From Candidatus Methanomethylicaceae archaeon (GTDB taxonomy: Archaea > Thermoproteota > Methanomethylicia > Methanomethylicales > Methanomethylicaceae): DNA of 64,000 nt. The translations under genes and the position numbers were made by a program. The notes beneath the pieces are model-generated. The model was not told where the DNA came from, searched no databases, and saw only the letters and a list, made by a program, of their open reading frames with translations. Each line of letters opens with the position of its first letter. The stretch's first letter is position 1. This document shows, piece by piece, positions 62,885 to 64,000 of the stretch. Location: NCBI GenBank assembly GCA_026414165.1, contig JAOAJN010000006.1, forward strand, positions 1 to 64,000, written 5' to 3'.

Positions 62885-64000
62885 TCATGCAAGAGTTTTA
62901 GAGATCTCCTCAAGGGTCTCCAAGAATACATCCACATCCTCATTATTATTATATAGATAAACCGATGCACGTACCGTGCCGTTTGGAGCGTTTAGTACGT
63001 GTTTGTGGAGTGGAAGAGCACAATGGTGACCAGACCTCACCATGACTCCGGATGCGGTATCCAAAGCAACGGCAACATCGTGAGGGTTCATACCCTTAAG
63101 GTTAAACGAGACAATTCCAGCCCTCTTCTCTGCATCCCTTGGTCCATACACGACGATTCCATTGATATTGGCAAGCCCTTGAAGCATCCGTTTTGTGAGT
63201 TTGCGTTCGTGTTCCTCGATGTTCCCCATACCGACATTCATAAGATATACGGCGGCAGCACCCATTCCTATGGCCTCGGCTATCGGAGGAGTTCCGGCTT
63301 CATACTTGCCTGGACCACTCCTAAGTCGATAATACTCGATTCCAACATCTTCTATTGAGCCGCCGCCTATACAAAGAGGTTCGACAAGTTCTTGTAGATC
63401 CTCCTTGATGTAAAGAGCACCCACGCCTGTGGGACCGCACATTTTATGACCTGAGAACGCCAAGAAATCGCAGTCAAGTTCTTTTACATCGACCTTCGCA
63501 TGTGGGACCGATTGTGCTCCGTCAACCAAGACGAACGAGCCCTCTTCGTGTGCCAGCTTTACTATATCTTTAACGGGAGGGCGAACACCAAGGACGTTTG
63601 AAGTTTGCGTCACTGCAACCAGCCTAGTGCGTCTATCAATGTGTGAAATAAAGTCTGAGGGCGATAGGAGCCCCTCCTTATCACTCTTGACTATGCTCAG
63701 TCCTACTTTCTTGGCATTTTTCAATCTTAGCCAGACGATGTAGTTAGAATGGTGTTCAAGAATTGTCGTGACTATCTTTTCGCCTTCTTGAAATTTGAGT
63801 CCGTTCGCAATGAGATTTATGGCCTCGGTAGCGTTTCTAACAAAGATGACTTCGTTGGGCTTGGCATTTATCAGTTTGGCAACCTCGGCCCTAGCATTCT
63901 CATAGGCAAAGGTTGCAGCTTGCGCAGCATTATATATTCCCCGCCCTACATTCGCCCTATATTCATGGTAATATTCTAGAACCTTTCTCAGGACTGGCTC
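62885..64000 (-). CDS. sufS: Cysteine desulfurase, SufS/Csd type, partial (5' end outside window)
   Basis: This enzyme takes sulfur from cysteine for Fe-S cluster assembly using PLP. The frame stays open to the window edge, so about 40 N-terminal residues are missing; 371 codons are visible. Seen motifs are EVIFVRNATEAINLIANGL, TILEHHSNYIVWL, LVDGAQSVPH, FSGHKMCGPTGVGALY (PLP lysine in SGHK) and MVRSGHHCALPLH with the catalytic cysteine. It is followed after 11 bases by the Fe-S protein gene. No sufU, sufB or sufC is visible. Confidence 0.93.
   Translation of the reverse strand, partial: EPVLRKVLEYYHEYRANVGRGIYNAAQAATFAYENARAEVAKLINAKPNEVIFVRNATEAINLIANGLKFQEGEKIVTTILEHHSNYIVWLRLKNAKKVGLSIVKSDKEGLLSPSDFISHIDRRTRLVAVTQTSNVLGVRPPVKDIVKLAHEEGSFVLVDGAQSVPHAKVDVKELDCDFLAFSGHKMCGPTGVGALYIKEDLQELVEPLCIGGGSIEDVGIEYYRLRSGPGKYEAGTPPIAEAIGMGAAAVYLMNVGMGNIEEHERKLTKRMLQGLANINGIVVYGPRDAEKRAGIVSFNLKGMNPHDVAVALDTASGVMVRSGHHCALPLHKHVLNAPNGTVRASVYLYNNNEDVDVFLETLEEISKTLA

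Overview
The window looks like chromosomal DNA from an anaerobic archaeon of the TACK side (Thermoproteota: Bathyarchaeia, Aigarchaeota/Thaumarchaeota or relatives). Archaeal signs are TATA-box promoters about 27 bases upstream of start codons, often with no leader, GGTG(ATC)-type ribosome sites, an archaeal-type Lhr helicase, mevalonate kinase, 2-oxoacid:ferredoxin oxidoreductase and ACR3. A eukaryotic-type topoisomerase IB is what points to TACK. Flavodiiron protein, rubredoxin, rubrerythrin, a desulforedoxin-like protein and a ferredoxin:thioredoxin reductase homologue argue for an anaerobe that meets oxygen. The exact lineage cannot be fixed from the sequence alone. I see no rRNA, tRNA, CRISPR array, insertion sequence or prophage.

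Layout. 1-1.5 kb: queuosine/archaeosine precursor import (QueT-like) and QueC. 1.5-4.4 kb: M29 aminopeptidase overlapping a corrinoid-protein-like gene, a CMD-fold protein and a PfpI protease-family protein. 4.4-6.6 kb: a primase-like (AEP) protein divergent from endonuclease III. 8.1-12.3 kb: oxygen-defence operon (flavodiiron protein, rubredoxin, rubrerythrin), NAD(P)HX repair, and two small Cys proteins, one desulforedoxin-like. 12.3-18 kb: PurB, MFS and NCS1 transporters, GNAT, Mrp ATPase. 17.8-19.5 kb: ECF S-component, a DUF4430-type surface protein and a YkgJ-type protein. 19.5-29 kb: mevalonate kinase, TldD/PmbA homologue, class III aminotransferase, two overlapping moeA genes, gcvT and two small archaeal families. 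29-37 kb: thiol redox genes (glutaredoxin, FTR-rubredoxin fusion, flavin reductases, TrxB), the arsR/acr3 pair and an ABC exporter. 37-41.7 kb: SfsA, Lhr, metallo-beta-lactamase protein. 41.7-46.7 kb: a compact SMC-complex operon divergent from topoisomerase IB. 46.8-49.7 kb: unknown, mostly membrane proteins. 49.7-56.2 kb: complete peptide-type ABC importer. 56.4-64 kb: a hydroxyacid dehydrogenase, a 2-oxoacid oxidoreductase operon led by a small Cys-rich protein, a DUF362 ferredoxin, and a SufS operon cut by the window end.

The most notable system is the three-gene operon at 41755-44891. It encodes a 587-residue SMC-like ATPase whose head resembles eukaryotic Smc5 (with Smc6-like Walker B wording) and which has short arms and no evident hinge; a probable kleisin with ScpA-like segments; and a KITE-type protein whose C-terminal half reads like the MAGE/Nse3 domain. 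This looks like a miniature archaeal relative of the Smc5/6 complex, placed back to back with topoisomerase IB. Other points of interest are a primase-like protein lacking the motif II histidine next to a DNA glycosylase gene, an identical 17-base palindrome at two widely separated sites (one abutting an ECF S-component gene, the other about 300 bases upstream of queT), and small metal-binding proteins coupled to redox operons.
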